Shown here one piece after another: positions 62,222 through 64,000 of a DNA stretch of 64,000 nt. A model generated the notes under the pieces. It saw only the letters and a program-made list of their open reading frames with translations, was not told the origin of the DNA and did no database searches. The first letter of the stretch is position 1; each line of letters opens with the position of its first letter. This stretch comes from Siphonodentalium dalli (Eukaryota > Mollusca > Scaphopoda > Gadilida > Siphonodentaliidae): NCBI GenBank assembly GCA_032622095.1, contig CP136069.1:68657319-68721318 (forward strand), given 5' to 3'. The position numbers were made by a program, and so were the translations under genes.

Positions 62222-63561
62222 TAGAGCTGAAACGGTTAGACAGTTAAGCGGTTAGCATCCGGTTCGCGACGTAACCGGTTAGAAAAAAATGAACCGGACG
62301 TAACCGCATCCCGTTGTCAGTTGAATGTGAACGTGAATAATCCTCAAAATATTAGGTTAAATGATGCAAAACTAATACTAAATCCTGTGTCACCGATAGT
62401 AGAGTGCAATGCAAGCATTAATTGGTACACGCGGTAGTATCAGATACTTAGTAGCAATTCTCGAACTGTCTGGAAGTGTCGGCGACCTTCAATCAATTCC
62501 GACCCTTTGAAGTTTTCTTCCGACAAAAGCACGTGTGCAGTCACTGTGTATCAAGTCTGAATGCACACAAGGAAGTGACAACGTAAAAGTGGCGTTGTGT
62601 GGCAATGCGTGCTTTCGTAACTTGATAGTTAATACTGCACGAAGCAAAATGGATTCAAATTGGAACCACACCACGACATACTATATATAAAACTGTTTTA
62701 CAGTGGGGTTTATAAAAACTATGTAAGTCGACAAAGTTTGAAGATTGAGATCAGCTGCACAATGTCTTCACTCTTCCCGTTCTTCCTCCCTGTTGTGATT
62801 TAATATGATCAATTCAATTGAGTGACCAAACAGACATCGTAGTTGAAGCAACCCAAAACTTCTTCAATAATCTTCCCTTTTATCAAGGAAATTGATGCTC
62901 CATGCTACTCTGTAACTGGTTGTGCCTGTGGGACTAATTAACACTCAATTTGGCAGTAATTGCTATATGTTAAGTGATTGCATACTAAAACCGAAACCGA
63001 AACGTAAATTATATAACCTCCCAACACTGGTGTCCGCTATCATGATACCGACGAATAGCTCGAAAACTGAATAGGACTGCGAGTCTGACCTAACTGACCT
63101 TCCGTTTTGTTCTCTAGTTATTACTTTCTTGTCTTTATATATAATGCATTGGAGGATATACCAATGATGATAATGATATATTACAGATCTTTAATATATA
63201 GTTTTGTTACTCGTTTTACCAATACCCATACTATTTTACTCGTTTTACAAATGCCCAAACATATGCTGATCACGGCAAATAAGCGATATCTCCTGCCATT
63301 CACAAATTTCACTTGCTCATTCCCCATCACGAGAGCCAGCAAAAGAACAGTGAATGCATGTTTTTGAATATCGTTAAATGCCGTGAATAAGGTCTTTATT
63401 TCAGCTACTACTTCTCACCTAGGTTTGTCCCTGGAGCATGCCATAATGTCGACATAATTAGTGTGAGAGAAGTCCGCTAGACATTTAGCGGTTAACCGGT
63501 TGAAATCCGGTTAACCCCGATGGTTACCGGTTAGAAGAATGGGTCAACCGTTTAAGCTCTA
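62222..63561. mobile_element. Non-autonomous hAT with 8-bp target duplication
   Basis: Ends TAGAGCTGAAACGGTT and the complement of TAGAGCTTAAACGGTT. ATAAGATG flanks both sides exactly (62214-62221, 63562-63569). Subterminal CGGTTA/TAACCG motifs are frequent at both ends. 1340 bp, no transposase. It lies between two inverted hairpins in a ZZZ3 intron. Confidence 0.88.
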
Positions 63562-63591
63562 ATAAGATGTCGTAAACATAATATGTATTGA

Positions 63592-63676
63592 CCTACGAGA
63601 TAACTCGTAGCTGGCACCAGCGAGGACACTGATGAATTTCGTCCCAAGTGCCGACTACAAGTAATCTCGTGGTAGC
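63592..63676. repeat. Hairpin element, right of a hAT
   Basis: CCTACGAGATAACTCGTAGC, TGGCACCAGCGA and TACAAGTAATCTCGTGG are the reverse complement of 62032-62118, with continuing similarity outward (TTATAACACGTTTCATC). Confidence 0.75.
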
Positions 63677-63700
63677 TTTATAACACGTTTCATCTTCATT

Positions 63701-64000
63701 TAAAACACGATAAATTAATTTATATATATACACACTTGTACACCCATTGCCAGGGAAATGAACTTGCATGCATGGGTATATACAAGCCATGTGTATCTGC
63801 TTGATCATACACTTGATGTAGGGCTAGCAGCAGTTTCCAGTGGTCTCTGACACTATATCCGATAATACTATAATAATATATAAGTAAGAGATGTGTAATA
63901 AACATAGAACCACAGCTGATAATCAGGTAAGTTAGAAATTAGCGCACTGAACCAGGGTGCTGAGTTCTAACTAATATAAACACACATGCAAGTGTTGTTC
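63701..64000. other. ZZZ3 intron or distal sequence
   Basis: An AT microsatellite near 63720; nothing else recognised before the window ends. Confidence 0.4.

Overview
This is eukaryotic, animal DNA: AT-rich, intron-dominated and crowded with transposon relics. The only recognisable host genes have short coding exons bounded by GT/AG splice sites. A multi-EGF receptor, a secreted EF-hand protein and a ZZZ3 orthologue, together with the repeat style (short foldback elements, tRNA-derived SINEs, CR1/Jockey-like LINE ends), suggest a marine invertebrate, most likely a lophotrochozoan such as a bivalve or brachiopod. That placement is inference. There are no operons, no CRISPR array and no canonical tRNA or rRNA gene.

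Host genes. (1) About 2.0-5.3 kb, minus strand: a small secreted EF-hand protein with TATA box, 5' UTR exon, signal-peptide exon and two EF-hand exons; its 3' end lies off the left edge or was not found. (2) 13.98-22.86 kb, minus strand: a transmembrane multiple-EGF-like receptor rebuilt from five phase-compatible exons (N-terminal mini-exon, two EGF exons, juxtamembrane exon, transmembrane exon). Its EGF exons carry three frameshifts, so it is a decaying gene, a variant allele or an assembly-error case. Its 6.3-kb intron holds two LINE relics, two foldback elements and an unrelated broken ORF. (3) 52.28 kb to beyond the right edge, plus strand: ZZZ3, the Myb/SANT plus ZZ subunit of the ATAC acetyltransferase complex; four coding exons (257 codons) are present and the SANT domain is split by an intron.

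Repeat regions. 0.5-1.6 kb: a complete non-autonomous hAT with 8-bp target duplication. 5.7-12.5 kb: hairpin elements, a SINE tail, two LINE 3' ends and a 465-bp repeat in three copies. 26.4-27.3 kb: a tandem array with one inverted unit. 29.2-30.1 kb: a TIR element. 30.1-39.7 kb: a 9.6-kb foldback element whose arms are built of units carrying ATGGCGGCC motifs. 40.4-48.2 kb: a second large foldback, broken by a 3.36-kb insertion with 9-bp target duplication and a 465-bp CCTAGG-rich insertion. 48.6-50.6 kb: a third foldback with related ends. 50.8-51.3 kb: two inverted SINE copies. ZZZ3 introns contain a piggyBac-like TTAA element, three copies of one palindromic MITE (one split by a 1.35-kb element), several hairpin families and a 1.34-kb hAT with 8-bp target duplication.

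The main theme is inverted repetition at every scale, from 36-bp perfect palindromes to 9.6-kb foldbacks, with nested insertions that give a relative order of events. All coordinates come from reading by eye; repeat boundaries without a target-site duplication are approximate.
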